Source of the DNA: Anthonomus grandis grandis
Lineage: Eukaryota > Arthropoda > Insecta > Coleoptera > Curculionidae
DNA: 64,000 nucleotides
Direction: 5' to 3'
Assembly: GCF_022605725.1 (NCBI RefSeq)
Contig: NC_065567.1
Location: forward strand, 35,505,127 to 35,569,126
This document shows, in pieces, positions 11,301 to 22,389 of the stretch. The notes under the pieces are model-generated. The model was not told where the DNA came from and made no database searches. It worked only from the letters and a program-made list of their open reading frames with translations. Made by a program: the position numbers and the translations under genes. The stretch's first letter is position 1, and every line of letters begins with the position of its first letter.

Positions 11301-14300
11301 GACTTCTGATTCCACACGTGAAAAGGAGTTAAGGAAAAGCCAATGAAGTATCCTTGTCTCATGGATTTCATGTCCTTGAGCAAGCTGTAAAGCATAAATA
11401 GATTCTGAGGTGACATAAATTAGAAATTAATCAAATAAGATCCTGATGAATTTCTGGACCCTCACGTACGGTTATTAGAGGCCAAAGAACTTGGAAATGG
11501 CAATAGGTCATCTTGGTTTTACGCCTTGAACTAGGTCTAAAGAGCTTGAACTGGTCTCATCCTTCTCTGAATTAGATGAAGAATTTTCTCACAGAATATT
11601 CAAACTCCTCAAAAGAAATTGTAACTAGGGCATAGATGACATCCTGAACGGCAATCTAAGAAATTCAGGGTTAGCTTTCAAAAAACGACTGATTAATGAA
11701 TGAATGCCATCGATTGGAACTACTGATAGGGCCATAACTTCACCTAAGAATTTCTGGAGTCTCACCAAGAGTTAATAAAAGCCAAATAATTTAGAAATGT
11801 CAATGAGTTACATTGGTTTTCCGTATGTAAACTTGGTGTAAAGGTATTAGCCCATCTCATCCTTCTTTCAATTAAATGAAGAATTTCCTTGCCGAATATT
11901 CAAATTTCTGGAAGGAAATTCTAACTGGAGCTCACATTCGTTAGCGTGGAAGATGTTTTGAAAGGCAATCTGAGGAACTGAGAGTTTTCTCTTAAAAAAC
12001 AATTGATTAATAAATGAATTATGCTCATTGGAGATACTGACATAGACCAGAAGTTTATGCAAGGTTCCTGATGGATTTCTGGAGCCTCACCAAGAGTTAT
12101 CAATGGCCAAAGAACTTGAAAATGTTAATGAGTTATCTTGTTTTCACGTTAAACTGGATATAAAGAATGAGGCGTGTCTCATCCTTTTCTCAGAAATGAA
12201 GAATTTCCTAGCAAAAAACACAGTTTTTATTTGTTTTACTCGAAAAACCTTAAATCGTACGAAAGAAAGGCAAATAATCAAATTTCCTTTAAAGTAAAGA
12301 AAGATTTTAGAAATAATTTTTTTCTGTTTTCCGAAAGTGCAATGGCGTACTATTTTTTCTTAGAAAAATATTCTTCCATAGAGTATTCAATTAAAAATCT
12401 CTTACGGGCACCACTGATGAAAAATTTAAAAACTCTGTCAAAAAATGTCCTTTGTTACTCTAAAGGGATGTACTAAATTTTATAAAAATATCTTAAGTAA
12501 TAAAAAAGTTATGACTAAAAGAGTTTTTTTTCTTCAAATTTTAACACAATGTGTTTAGAAAAATCAGCGTTCCTCGATATATATTTATAAAAAAAAAAAG
12601 GCTTATTCTGAACACAGAATTTGCTGTTAAAGTTTGGACAATGTAATTTGGGACAACCTGCATATTTTTGACATCAGAACAAAAATATCTTTAATTTTTT
12701 ATTATATATATTATATACTGAATTTTATGATATACTGATACTTATAGCAATCCTTGTAAAGTATATAAAGCATCCAAATACAATTAATAATTATTATGTG
12801 CCTTGCCAAAAATTAAATTAGATCAATACAAATTATTGCTGCATATTTTACGAATAAATACTTACTGTTGCGATAAGGCGATTGATGGCTTTGCAGTGAA
12901 CATCCTCCATTTGGATAGAGATAAGTGCCATTAAGTGAATCTTTTGGATGTAAAATATTACTTGGTGAGGCACATTCTGACCTTGGACTATTTGGCCAGA
13001 AATTTGATTCCTCTCCACCTATAGTGCTTCCATCTAATAAAAAAAAGTCTGTTCTTAATGTAAACGAATTTGAAAATACAGGTTGATTGATGCCCAATGG
13101 TACTTATATTACTCGGTAAATTTGAAATATTGTTAGCATTGCAACGTTGCTGCTTACATCAAAAAGTAAAAGCAACTTTGACTTTTTTGATTCTTTTCTA
13201 AACAAGATAGAACAAAGTATGTTACCATAGTAACCACGTAATTTTTAACAAAAAATTATGTGTCCCATTTTCCATATAGGTGTAACGTACCAGCCATCAG
13301 TCCTTAATCCTGTATAATATACTAAATTAGTATTGTTATCTAAACATCAAAATAAATATTTTAAAAATTGGATCAGTATTAAGTTTTATACAGCTAGTTT
13401 TTGACATATAGTTTATTATGTAATGTTTTTTGTATGTTTCTTTAAGACAACAATAATGTAACATACAATTACCCAAATATATAAATATATAAAAAATAGA
13501 ATAACATCAAATATACAGTGACCGCCTAAAGTTCCGCATAAATTCGATAAAAATTAGAGACATGATTTTTTGAAAAAACGCTCGGACCCGTCGATTTTTA
13601 TTTTAAGTTGCGCATTATTTTACAAATTAAGAATAATAAGTTAAAAAAAATGAGAATATTACAAATAATGGCATTTTTGGATGTTATCATGTCAGTGGTA
13701 TCAAAAAGAATGTCTCATTTGAAAGTGATGGCTCTGCTATAAACTCTAAAAAAATTTAAATGCACAAATAACATAAATGAAGGAATTGCGGGGTGATGCG
13801 AGACCTCTGGCCTCGCACAGGCATTTTCAGTACCAACTTTTAAATAGTACAAAATTATATTAATATTTTGTACTATTTGTCACCCAATTTTGAAAGTATT
13901 TTATATCAAGATAAATTAAAAATTAACTAATAAATTTTAAGAATTTTCCACAACAGATATTCCTGTGGAAACTCTATTTAATTCTTTCCTAACGCTACTA
14001 TAAAAAATTAAATCTGTATGTCGTTACCTATTCATATTGTATAAATAGGTAATATACACTTAATATATCGTATCCTTTTAAATTATACATTAACCTAATT
14101 AAATCTTTAAAACTCTGATTTCAATTCTGCAATCGACCTTTCGTTTGTGGTTGACGATCATGCTTGGAAGCTCAGTTCATTTAATAGGAAGATTAAACCA
14201 TTTCCCATATCCTCAAGAGATTTTGAAAACTATGACAATGATACTTTGTACCAAAGTCTTCTAAGTACTCCATTTGGAAACACGATTTATTTACCTTCGA

Positions 14301-17300
14301 TTGATAAAAAGTTAAACATGTTAAATAGGCTTATTCTTCTTCTGATAGTTCCTATCCATTTCGGATATTGGTAATTATCATACATGCTATCTTAACATTG
14401 TTCACTGCAACTCAGTTGTACTCATACCAAACCAGGTTTTTAACAATGAGATTCGTCTTCTAGCCACATTTCGTTTTCCTAGTACATTTCCTTGCAAGAT
14501 AGCTCCCATTGCTCGTTCACCAGAGTTCCTAGATAAGTAGTACTGCTCACTATTTCGATCGGTTCTTGATTTCTTATAAGCTGACAGTTGTTATTGTTGT
14601 CTTTGCTAATAATCATTAGTTTTATCTTCTTAATTTTAATGTCCACGCCATATAATTAACTGAACTCTCTTATTTTATTCACAAGATTTTGTAACTTTTT
14701 AATCTATGCTGTGAGCAAAAATGATACGGTCGCCTGCATAATGAACATTATTCACTCTTTCTCCATTCAGAAATATTTCTGAATCAGTGTGCATTAAGGC
14801 TTTTGTAACTATGAATTCTAAACAAATATTGAATAATAATGGAGTGAGAATGCATCCCTGCCTCAGTATCTTCATTTGCTTTGTTGCCTCATATCCGTTT
14901 CTAACAAAATCTGATTGATTCCAATACAATGATGTTCATTCAAGATTGCATTTTTTGAAGTTTTACTCTATTAAAATTATTCTGGTAGTCAACAAAACAT
15001 GCAAACATGCTACAGTTCATGTGTCTGTATCGTTGAAATCAAACTTGCTATATATGGCCTCTCGTGTTGCTCATATCTGTGAAAGCAAACTCTGTAAGTG
15101 CTATTTGTACTTAACATATCCTGTAGATTCTTCTGTGTTTGATTTTTAGAGCTAGTTTCAGTAGATGGCTCATCAGGCTTATTGTTCTAAAGTACATGAT
15201 TATTACTAATTTATTTAATCTGCACGTACAGACAAACAGTCTACTCCCTGGTTTTCAGTCTGGGTGTAGAAAGGATCATAGTTGCGGAACTATCCGGTTG
15301 AAAGTAATCTATAATATTCTTGAGGCCTCCGATTGTAGAAGACTAATTGCTTTGGTCTTCCTGGACTATTCGAAGGCTTTCGACAAGATAAATCATGAAT
15401 TGCAGTTGGCTATTTTATCATATCTTGGAGCGACTCGGCTCAGTGGCTGATAGATGGCAGTTAAGGTAAATGGTACCCAGTCTGAATACTTAATACTGAC
15501 ATATTGAATATGGTGTGCCATAGTGCATCGGTCATCTGACATCGTCTGCATGACGATACACAAATTTATCTTAGATTCTCTGAGCAGATAAATCATTGTA
15601 TAAAAAAGCCTGTTCCAACCTCAAACTTATTTACAGTCAGAAACACCTTTTAAATAAGAAATTTAAAAAAAATCCACTGCCACTCGCTGATATTTTCGCA
15701 TCTTAATTTTTGTTGTTCAGACTTTGAAATTAGATACGTTGTTCCCCTTGTTAGGAATGCGTTAAGGCTTAATTAAATACTTCTACTAGATATTTGTACA
15801 TGAAATAGAATCTTTTGATCCAGAAGTTATGGATATTGTCTTTTTCACAGACTCTCTAATTTGCTGCTTTCGTGATAGTGTCGGTCACATCTCTTTCAGA
15901 AATGTGTACCATGAACATACTTCACACTGTTTATGGTTTTCAAACTTCTCTTCTTCGTTGTGTATCCACTGTTGATCTTCTTTGTGTTTACTTGCCATGG
16001 CCCAGCTTGTTCAATTTTCTTCCAGTTCAGCGGGGTCTGGTTTAACATTAGTTTTCTCGTTGGTGTCTTATGTGAGAATTCTGTAAAATTTTTTCGTCGT
16101 TTGCAAACAATTTATTCGGTTCCTTTCATTCAGTGTTTGTCTTGCATCTTTTTCAACGTTTGCTATATGAGGCCAGTTTTTGTTTTGGTGTGTCTAGGAA
16201 ATGTAGACATTGGTATTTTCTTATTTGGGGAAGTATTTGGAGTTTTAATTGTGCTCCCAGTTTTTTCTTAAGCTTCTTCCTTTTATTTGCATTTGTGTAC
16301 TGTTATATTCTTGCTGTTTCTGATCTCAGGTCTTTACATCTATAATACTTTTTTATAATAATTTCGTTTAGGTGAAGAACAGTGGCCGCTTCGCAGTATA
16401 TTATGGTGTGTATTTCTTTTAGTGTTATATTGTCATTCATGTATTATTCCATTACTCTGTTAGTTCTCTCAATCTTAGTCTCAATGATGGTCTGTAGCTA
16501 ATAGTGTCGGAGTACTGATATTTTATGCCAAATTCTGTAAAGATATTTTATTGATTATCTATTACTGCATTTGATTAATCTTGAATGGCTTTTTGATTTT
16601 TTTATTCATGTGGTTGTTGTTTGTCATTTAGTCTTGTTTCAAGTTCGTTAGATACTTCCTGTTTAATTCTATTTACAGTCTCTCGTGGTAAGTAATTTTT
16701 CTCTATAAATGAAACAAAAGTTGTACAACACACCTAAATATTAATGGATTATATATTTATGCAATTTAAAGGTAAAACAAGGATTTAAAAAAAATAATTC
16801 AAATAAAGACAAAAACTGTTAAGGTGCCTTAGCTAGTTAAGTTATAAGTAAAATTATTATTAAAGACAACAAAACCAAACAGGACAGGCCTGTTTTACAA
16901 ATTAATCACGAATAAAAATAACTCAGGTTTACAACTTCGTAGCAACGAGTTCATAAAATTTTATAAACATGAAACTTCCTCCTTTGAAAACCTTTGAGAC
17001 AAGATAAATAAAATTTTATTGACCTCATATAACGTTCTATCATCCTGTACACGTATGTATATAAATAAGATAATTTTAGCTTTAAGTTTCAGTTAGACAA
17101 ATAAAAGCGGGGGATTGAACCAAAAAATATTTATTTAATTTGAAGATTTATATCTTATCCTTATAACGTATATCAGCTTTTTAAGAAAGGCTCATCTATA
17201 GAAAAAATACCAAGAAAAAAAATTTAATCTGATGTTTACGGGAAAATCTAGGATTTACTCGTTGAGATTCCTTTAGGTTTGGAAATATGCTATTTTTTAA

Positions 17301-20300
17301 TACATTTAAAAAAAATAGACCTATTAAAATATTAAAACTAAAAAAAAATATTTTTTCATTTCCTTTATTTGACATTTTCTTTCTATTGGGGTTTTTCAAT
17401 TTTCATATTTAATTTCCAGAGAAATATAAAAATTGGTACTACATTTTTACCTTACCTAAATATTATAAAAGGAGCAAACAAACTAAATAATATCATCCAC
17501 ATATTAATTTTTGGCATGCAATTTTCATTGATAAGATAATTTTTATATATAAATTCATGTATTCAAAGACAAATATTTTACAATCAATTTAACAAAAAAA
17601 TAATAAATTTCTCCTCTCTTGTGCTTGAGTAGATGAGAGAGATAGATTTTAGTGCTATAAGCTATGCAAATACTCTTAATTTCATCTTAGTTCTTTATTA
17701 TATGAAACAAATTTTAGGGATATAATTAAATAAATGCATAATTTAAGTGGATAGAATTTACTTTTTATATGAAATTTAACGAATCGTGCATTAAATATTT
17801 TGTAAAATTTATTTGTGCAGACAAAAATCTTCGTAAAAATCGTAATATTGTGGTCAGATTATCAAGAATTATACCACGACAACAAAACTTTCGCTTATAT
17901 CATGACAACTACTACACCAGCATTCCGCTTATAGTATATCTTGCCAAGAAAGGTATATTCATTGGGTACAGTTAGGCGCAATAGGGTAACGGACTGCAAA
18001 CTTTCTACGGAAGCCGCTCTAAAAAAGTCCCCCCGGGGTACTAGTGAGGAATATGTTTCAACCATTGATGGAGTTGATGATTCTAACGTAATATGGAAAG
18101 ACAATAAGTATGTGGCTCTAATCTCTTCCTTTGCAGGGAAAAAACCCTTAACAAAAGTCAACAGATATGACAAAAAAGAGAAGAAAATAATTGAAGTAGA
18201 CTGCCCATATGTAATTCGAGAATATAACAGGCACATGGGCGGGGTAGATTTATTAGACATCATGATGGGACGATATAAGATACAAAGAAAAAGTCGAAAA
18301 TGGTACATAAGAATATTCTATCATTTCTTGGATTTGACCATTGTAAATGCTTGGCTTTTCTACAAAAGGGTATACCAAGAAAAAGGAAAAAAACTCTAAA
18401 TCAGGCAGACTTTAGGGCCGAGATTGCAAAATGTTTATACAACATAGGGAAGGGTGCACCTAATAAGCGTGGAAGGCCAAGCAGTAGTGTCGAAAATGAA
18501 ATAGCGACGAAGCGCAGTCGAGGACCAACACCACATGTGCCTCCAAAAGAAGTACGCACAGATCAAGTTGTTCATTGGCCCGTCATTGAAAATCTAAAAC
18601 TGAGATGCAAGTACCCTAACTGTAAAGGCTTTACCCGCACAAAATGTGAAAAATGTAATGTCGCTTTATGCCTAAATAAAAACAACAATTGTTTCAAAAA
18701 ATTTCATAATGAATAAATTTAGCATTTAAGTCATAATGTAGCCATTTGGCAACAATCAGTTTTTTCAAAATAAAAATTTTAAATTTTTTCCTTAAAATTT
18801 TGTTATTAATTTTCCTGGCCTCTTTGATCCTGAAGAACATTATTACACATAAATTAACTTAAAAGAAAAAATTCATGTTTTTAAGGGTAAAGTGGATCCG
18901 ATTTAGAATTTTGAAAAAGAAAAATTGGTCTAATTAATTTTGTAATTAATTCTCTGTTATTTATATAACAAGAAAATTGAATAATTTATTATATTTGCTT
19001 TATTTATTAAATATATATAATCACCTCATTACATTATAGTAACATTTTTTTAATCCAATTATTTATCCTATTTATTACACTCTAAAATAAGGTAATAATA
19101 ATAGGAACATTAAGGAAACAACTTTAAAGTTTACAATAAATCATGTTGAGAAGAAAAGTTGAAAAAGTTTTTATATCACAGTGTGTATTAAAAAATCTTA
19201 AGGCCCTATCAAATGGATTATTGCAGACATAATTTGTTGCATGTCAATTTATGATAGAAACTTAAGAAAGCTTAAGAGATCTGAGTCTACGCTATGAAAA
19301 ATTGAAGTTTATTTTACTTAAAACTTCAGTACAAATCAAATACTGAATCAAACTAAAATCGTCTGTTATAAAGTGCTGTGCTATTTTTGCAGCTTGAATT
19401 CCATTTTATTTTATAGGTATAATACCTAAGCAACTGATTTTGAACTTTTATGTATGACCAGTATGTTAATTCTGGATGAAATTAATATACTGATCATACA
19501 TAAGAGATTAAACCAGCGTTCCATATTTGAGTTGAGACCGTACAAGAGAATAACACGTTACCTCAATTGAAAGGTCACTATAATTTCTCAATGTAAAACT
19601 AAAAACTTTAAGACCTTTCGATGTAATGTAGATGTTTAAAAAAATCTCAAATGATTCTGAAAAAAAATTGAACAGTTTCACTCTTTGTTTTCGATTCTTT
19701 AAAAAACCCGACATCGATTCTATGGCTTCCTCAATAAATCCTAAGTTGTAAAGTTATGAAATACATGCAAAATGTAAATACTGACTCTGTTGAAGGCTTT
19801 GGAGAAGTTAGTGTAAATTGTTCCTTGTTATCCAAAGCTTCCAACAGATCAACCGCAAATATTGCTGAGTTAGTAATCGTGGATCTTCCAGCTGCCAATC
19901 CATGTTGTACCGCATACAATATTCCTTTACTTTGCCAATATAATAAGATTGTATATAAACTTATTGAACAACTCTTGTGTTGCTGGTTGCAAAAGGTATA
20001 TGATAGCAAAGATAAATTAATTTAAGGATTTCTAAATAGTGAATAAGCAACGTTTCCGAAAGTAGTTTTGAATCTAATCTGGTCTTGTTAAAACGAATTT
20101 CTGAGTTGACAAATCCCCTTATAAATTTCAGAGATTTTAATATTATGGTATATCGTTGAATCATATACACTAGAAAAATGTTCAGCAAACAAGTCAGCTA
20201 TGTTTAGGGCATTATCTACCGTTTGGTTTTAGGTACATGTGATATGGAACACTGTTTAATTTTTTTTTATCGTTAATGTATCTCCAGAAATGAACTCGAT

Positions 20301-21140
20301 TGTCCTTTAGGTTGTTACGAACAATTTTTATACAATGTGAGATATTGTCGAGTTTTGGTTTTATATTTTGCTTTTAAGTTGAAAAATATGAAGTCTCAGA
20401 CTCAGATTTTATTTGGAGCAGATATCTTTTATGACTAGTTTTCTATGCAATATTGAACTTTTTTAATGTGAAAAAGACCATTTAGGACGGTTAGAGCTTA
20501 TGATAAACTTTCTTAGAATAAATCTATTAAAGACATCATCTAAAAAATAAATAAATTAATGCATAATTGAAATGGGTAAAATTTACCTTTTTATATTAAA
20601 TTAATTGAACATGTATTGCATATTTTATAAAAAGGTTGATTAAATAAATTTTTCTGCGATATCAATGCGGCATAACCAGACATCTAAAATCTTAATTTTT
20701 ATAGAACATGTTTTTGTTTTTTTTTAATTCTGCAGAATCGATTCATTTTTTAATTTTTTAATTTTTTAATTTCATTATGTTTTTCACTAAATTTTTTCGT
20801 TATTTTTATTATTAATTAGGGGAATCTAGACACTTTGACAAATTCTCAGGCCAATCTTAGGCTAATTTGTATTTATAAACAAAATCGTTCAATGAAATAT
20901 ATTTTTATTTAAACAATACCAGAACTATGAATATTTTTAAACATTTAAAAATTTACGTATTTAGGAACAAATTTAGGTACTACTTGCCATTAAAACAATA
21001 ACATTTATTTACCTATTATACTTATCGTATTAACCTGAAAACATGTAGCATTACTTACCTGATATATAATGGTAACTATGAGGATAACTATACTGAAACA
21101 CTTTATCCTGACGATTTGACGGTGAGTTAGAGTACGACAT
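5113..21140 (-). CDS. Hand: Hand bHLH transcription factor (spliced, 3' end open)
   Basis: Four minus-strand exons (21140-21059, 13033-12866, 7077-6914, 5325-5113) join into one 209-codon frame with matching splice phases (1, 1, 0) and GT-AG borders. The bHLH domain covers about residues 101-152. The basic region reads ANKKERRRTQSINNAYHDLR, the loop contains CIPNVPDDTKLSK, and helix 2 begins IKTLRLATSYISYL. This is the Hand signature rather than Twist or Scleraxis. In animals Hand is a class II bHLH that dimerises with E proteins (Daughterless in flies) and acts in heart, hematopoietic and visceral-muscle development; no function is tested here. The Ser-rich tail ends at a good donor (GTAAGT at 5112). 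Reading through it gives only three more residues and a stop, and the conserved WPQ-VW type C-terminus was not found in 1-5112, so a last exon probably lies beyond the window. Introns are 8.0, 5.8 and 1.6 kb. Confidence 0.9.
5326..6913 (-). other. Hand: Hand intron 3, no gene seen
   Basis: This is AT-rich intron sequence between the exons coding the loop and helix 2. No coding frame or terminal repeat was recognised. The position between loop and helix 2 fits the phase-0 boundary seen on both sides. Confidence 0.7.
6914..7077 (-). CDS. Hand: Hand exon 3 (basic region, helix 1, loop)
   Basis: The acceptor is TTTTCAG and the donor GTGAGT. It codes residues 85-138: VKRRTTANKKERRRTQ, helix 1 SINNAYHDLRSCIPNVP, and DDTKLSK, where the intron falls. 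The domain match is strong and specific to Hand. Confidence 0.93.
7235..8531 (+). mobile_element. Tc1/mariner-superfamily element (DD39D spacing) in Hand intron 2
   Basis: Terminal inverted repeats of about 30 bp begin CAGGGTTCGGCAAATTGAT at the left and CAGGGTCCGGCAAAATGAT, inward, at the right. TA flanks both ends (7233-7234 and 8532-8533). The element is about 1.3 kb and encodes one broken transposase on the plus strand, opposite to Hand. Confidence 0.88.
7353..8447 (+). pseudogene. DUF4817-type Tc1/mariner transposase, broken
   Basis: MNWTGQHRAFVIETFFKSNE starts an N-terminal helix-turn-helix of the DUF4817 type, reading to 7802. A frameshift near 7795 precedes ALLITSDEAHFHLSG (first Asp). 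An amber codon at 8097-8099 interrupts VWFQ*DGAHTA, probably from CAG. The end reads GWPARSPDLAPCDFFLWGYL. Catalytic acids are SDE, DGAH and CDFF; 39 residues lie between the second and third, so the spacing is DD39D, not the DD34D of classical mariner. Two lesions make it non-functional, but much of the sequence is readable. Confidence 0.85.
8616..9440 (-). pseudogene. Tc1-like transposase relic
   Basis: Read on the minus strand. About 9430-9340 codes an N-terminal HTH (CETQLRAVGMTQGGMNIRNV). About 9060-8960 codes IQEVDRYQDRSLMVW, as in the Tc1 core (normally VMVWGG). 8933-8640 codes MHNNARLF and SPDLNPIKHFWDLL. The second catalytic Asp (HDN in the family) is Asn and the final Glu (NPIE) is Lys. 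Several frameshifts and stops separate the blocks. It abuts the DD39D element. No terminal repeats were found. Confidence 0.8.
9575..11440. other. Hand intron 2, unassigned sequence
   Basis: Short open frames at 9837-10040 (minus) and 10097-10279 (plus) have no recognisable motif and are probably chance. From 10480 the sequence is AT-rich with A/T homopolymers. No element ends were identified. Confidence 0.5.
11441..12214. repeat. Tandem repeat, about 310-bp unit, 2.5 copies
   Basis: Units start near 11441, 11741 and 12066 with the block ga(a/t)ttctggag.ctcacc. They share ggccaaagaacttg, aatg.caatgagtta.cttg, ctcatccttct and atgaagaatttcct in the same order. Spacing is 300 then 325 bp, and the third copy fades near 12214. 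Diverged, non-coding; short minus frames at 11868-12103 are by-products. Lies in Hand intron 2. Confidence 0.8.
12215..12865. other. AT-rich Hand intron 2 sequence
   Basis: No coding or structural signal is seen apart from A/T homopolymers and a TATA-like repetitive stretch near 12700. Confidence 0.5.
12866..13033 (-). CDS. Hand: Hand exon 2
   Basis: The acceptor is a T-rich tract plus ATTAG, and the donor is GTAAGT. It codes residues 29-83, a Ser/Pro/Gly-rich linker (SPRSECASPSN, YLYPNGGCSLQS) of the kind that precedes the bHLH. It enters with two bases of a split codon and leaves with one, which exon 3 completes as Thr84. Confidence 0.82.
13034..14500. other. Hand intron 1, AT-rich, with a lone transposon-like terminus
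   Basis: Mostly AT-rich sequence without genes. At about 13515 the string tacagtgaccgcctaaag resembles a Tc1-type end (TA + CAGTG...), but no inverted partner was found nearby. The open frame at 14147-14374 has no recognisable motif. Confidence 0.4.
14525..14929 (-). mobile_element. LINE reverse-transcriptase fragment
   Basis: The minus strand reads LRQGCILTPLLFNICLEFI, a RT motif (usually RQGC-LSP-LFN), then VNNVHYAGDRIIFA, where the catalytic YADD box has become YAGD. Further broken reading to 14525 contains VDIKIKKIK-type sequence. Ends were not determined. It lies in Hand intron 1, same strand as Hand. Confidence 0.75.
15220..15600 (+). mobile_element. Jockey-like LINE RT fragment
   Basis: Plus strand: LLPGFQSGCRKDHSCGTIRL followed by IALVFLDYSKAFDKINHEL, the fingers and first-Asp palm motif of a non-LTR RT. 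It stops at 15448-15450 and decays quickly. It is opposite in strand to the LINE pieces on either side, so it is a separate insertion. Confidence 0.8.
15890..16690 (-). mobile_element. LINE fragment upstream of the RT domain
   Basis: Read on the minus strand with several stops: NRIKQEVSNELETRLND, then ITLKEIHTIIYCEAATVLHL, DTPKQKLASYSKR and NEEEKFENH. This order resembles the Lys/Glu-rich stretch between endonuclease and RT in an abundant insect LINE. The hydrophobic plus-strand frame at 15933-16271 is its antisense and not a membrane protein. Highly degraded. Confidence 0.6.
16700..17760. other. AT-rich spacer before the piggyBac remnant
   Basis: No motif was recognised. It may include the decayed 5' half of the piggyBac that becomes readable at 17769, but no TTAA-flanked end was identified. 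Confidence 0.4.
17769..18716 (+). pseudogene. piggyBac transposase, C-terminal half
   Basis: DDE_Tnp_1_7-type sequence in three frames: NIVVRLSRIIPRQQNFRLYH and YYTSIPLIVYLAKKGIF; a frameshift near 17945; VYSLGTVRRNRVTDCKL, NRHMGGVDLLDIMMGRYKIQ and RKWYIRIFYHFLDLTIVNAW; a second frameshift near 18385; then a basic linker and a Cys-rich C-terminal domain (CKYPNCKGFTRTKCEKCNVA, C-F-K-K-FH). That finger binds transposon ends in piggyBac. The N-terminal half is missing. Hand intron 1, strand opposite to Hand. Confidence 0.85.
18720..19440. other. AT-rich Hand intron 1 sequence
   Basis: Nothing coding was seen. It may contain the 3' non-coding end of the piggyBac copy, but no terminal repeat was found. 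Confidence 0.4.
19448..19503. repeat. Near-perfect hairpin
   Basis: Arms of about 24 bases (ttatgtatgaccagtatg... against ...tactgatcatacataa) differ at three positions or fewer and enclose a loop of roughly 8 bases. It lies just 3' of a minus-strand LINE relic. No function can be assigned. Confidence 0.6.
19508..20500 (-). mobile_element. Jockey-like LINE fragment
   Basis: Minus strand in order: VHFWRYINDKKKLNSVPYHM (about 20300), IADLFAEHFS-like sequence (about 20200), GLAAGRSTITNSAIFAVDLL (about 19880) and GFLKNRKQRVKL (about 19700), ending near the palm with a readable YSDLSIEVT block. This is the endonuclease-RT linker through early RT. Multiple frameshifts. Confidence 0.75.
20510..21058. 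other. AT-rich Hand intron 1 sequence next to exon 1
   Basis: T/A homopolymer-rich, with no motif recognised. Confidence 0.4.
21059..21140 (-). CDS. Hand: Hand exon 1 (start codon)
   Basis: ATG at 21140-21138 starts 27 codons plus one base (MSYSNSPSNRQDK..., then Tyr/His-rich SYPHSYHYIS), ending at donor GTAAGT. The phase-1 end fits the AT start of the next exon, making Asp28. Hand N-termini are poorly conserved, so this exon rests mainly on phase and donor match and on the Tyr/His-rich composition. Confidence 0.7.
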
Positions 21141-21440
21141 GATAATAAATCCGTTTGTCACTAACTGAATAAAATTTCGCAAAAAACGTATACGAAACAC
21201 CCCGTATGAAAAAAAATTACAAACTCAGAAATATCCCCCGATATAACAAAGCAACGGACTAAAGAAAACTAACTAAACATTTGATGCTGGAAGAGAATTA
21301 GGACCAGGAAAGGTGGAGTCTATTCCCGTATCCTGACTGGGATTGTGTTCAATCTGGATGCGGGGGCGGAGCTCTTGGGAGCCAAAGACATCCTCCGCAA
21401 GGGGTGTTGCAGAATTTATTTTAAATCGATATCTAGGGAA
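21141..21440 (-). promoter_or_regulatory. Hand: Putative Hand 5' region with GC-rich block
   Basis: Upstream of the proposed ATG, positions about 21270-21400 are much richer in G+C than the surroundings and contain a CCGCCCCCG-type block, read on the gene's strand. It may be 5' UTR or promoter. No TATA or initiator could be placed. Confidence 0.3.
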
Positions 21441-21639
21441 CAGGTTAGTGAATTTATTCATTATATTTAATCATTTTATTTTGATGAATGTTAATGGTGA
21501 TTGCTTGAGTGCTAATTGTATTATTGGAATAAAAAAGGTGAACCCTTTTTTTTAGTTTTACTTTGGAGCTTATGTGGATTTGTCTGCAGTAAAAGTCCCT
21601 AAATAAATTTAAATTTGTATTTTACAATAAAGGGTCAAC

Positions 21640-22260
21640 AATATATAAGCTATTGAATTTTCCAAAATAAAACAAAAAGTTTATATTAAGTTGCGTAGAG
21701 AAATGAAAATCAAATTTTTACGGGCGCCTAGACAAGTTTTGGTTGGAATATTATTCGAATAAATTTCTATGGCTGCTCAGAGAAGTTATGTGCCTAATTC
21801 GTTTTTTTTTAATTTAAAGAATAAATCTAACTTTACCTTCTTATAAATTGTTTTAAATATGGACTTTCTCATACGAAAAAAATATATATTTTAAGCAAAA
21901 CTGGCTTGGGCGACTGTAAAAATTTGATTTTTGTTTTCGTGTAAATAATTACAGTGGCGCAAACGATTTCTGCGTGCAATAAATTTTTTTCCCATATTTA
22001 AGGAATAAATGTCACTTGGTCATCTCTTAAATTAGTTTAAAGTTCTATTTAATACTACAAATGGCAAAGACAAATATATATTAAGCAAAACTTGTCTGGA
22101 CGGTTGAAAAGTTTGATTTTCGTTTTCGAATAAATTTTTATAGTTGCTCAGAGAAGTTCTGCACGTAATACAATTTTTTCTTATATTTAAGGAGTAAATC
22201 TCATTTGACCTTTTCTTAAATTAGTTGAAAATTGGATCTTATTCTTAGATATGTATTGAA
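21640..22260. repeat. Left part of a 190-bp tandem repeat with palindromic core
   Basis: Copies of gcaaaact(t/g)g(t/c)(c/t)tgggcg lie at about 21896 and 22086, 190 bp apart, with a half copy at 21722. Each is followed by an inverted counterpart (acagttgc.cagagaagt). Shared flanks are atatttaaggaataaat and cttaaattagtttaaa. Right-hand part at 23000-23530. Confidence 0.8.
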
Positions 22261-22389
22261 ACTAATTTGAATAACAGCAATATAAAGAAGGTTTTCTTTT
22301 TTTCACTTATTCGTAGGACTGTGTGTGTCTTAAAAGTTATGCAATCATCATCATCATCTTCATCATCAAGTTATGGAAATATCGACTAG

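Noticed and set aside
13515..13550. Lone tacagtgaccgcc terminus as a complete Tc1 element
   Set aside because: No inverted partner and no transposase nearby.
15933..16345. Hydrophobic open frames that look like a membrane protein
   Set aside because: The opposite strand reads as a degraded LINE (Lys/Glu-rich linker); the hydrophobic frames are its antisense.
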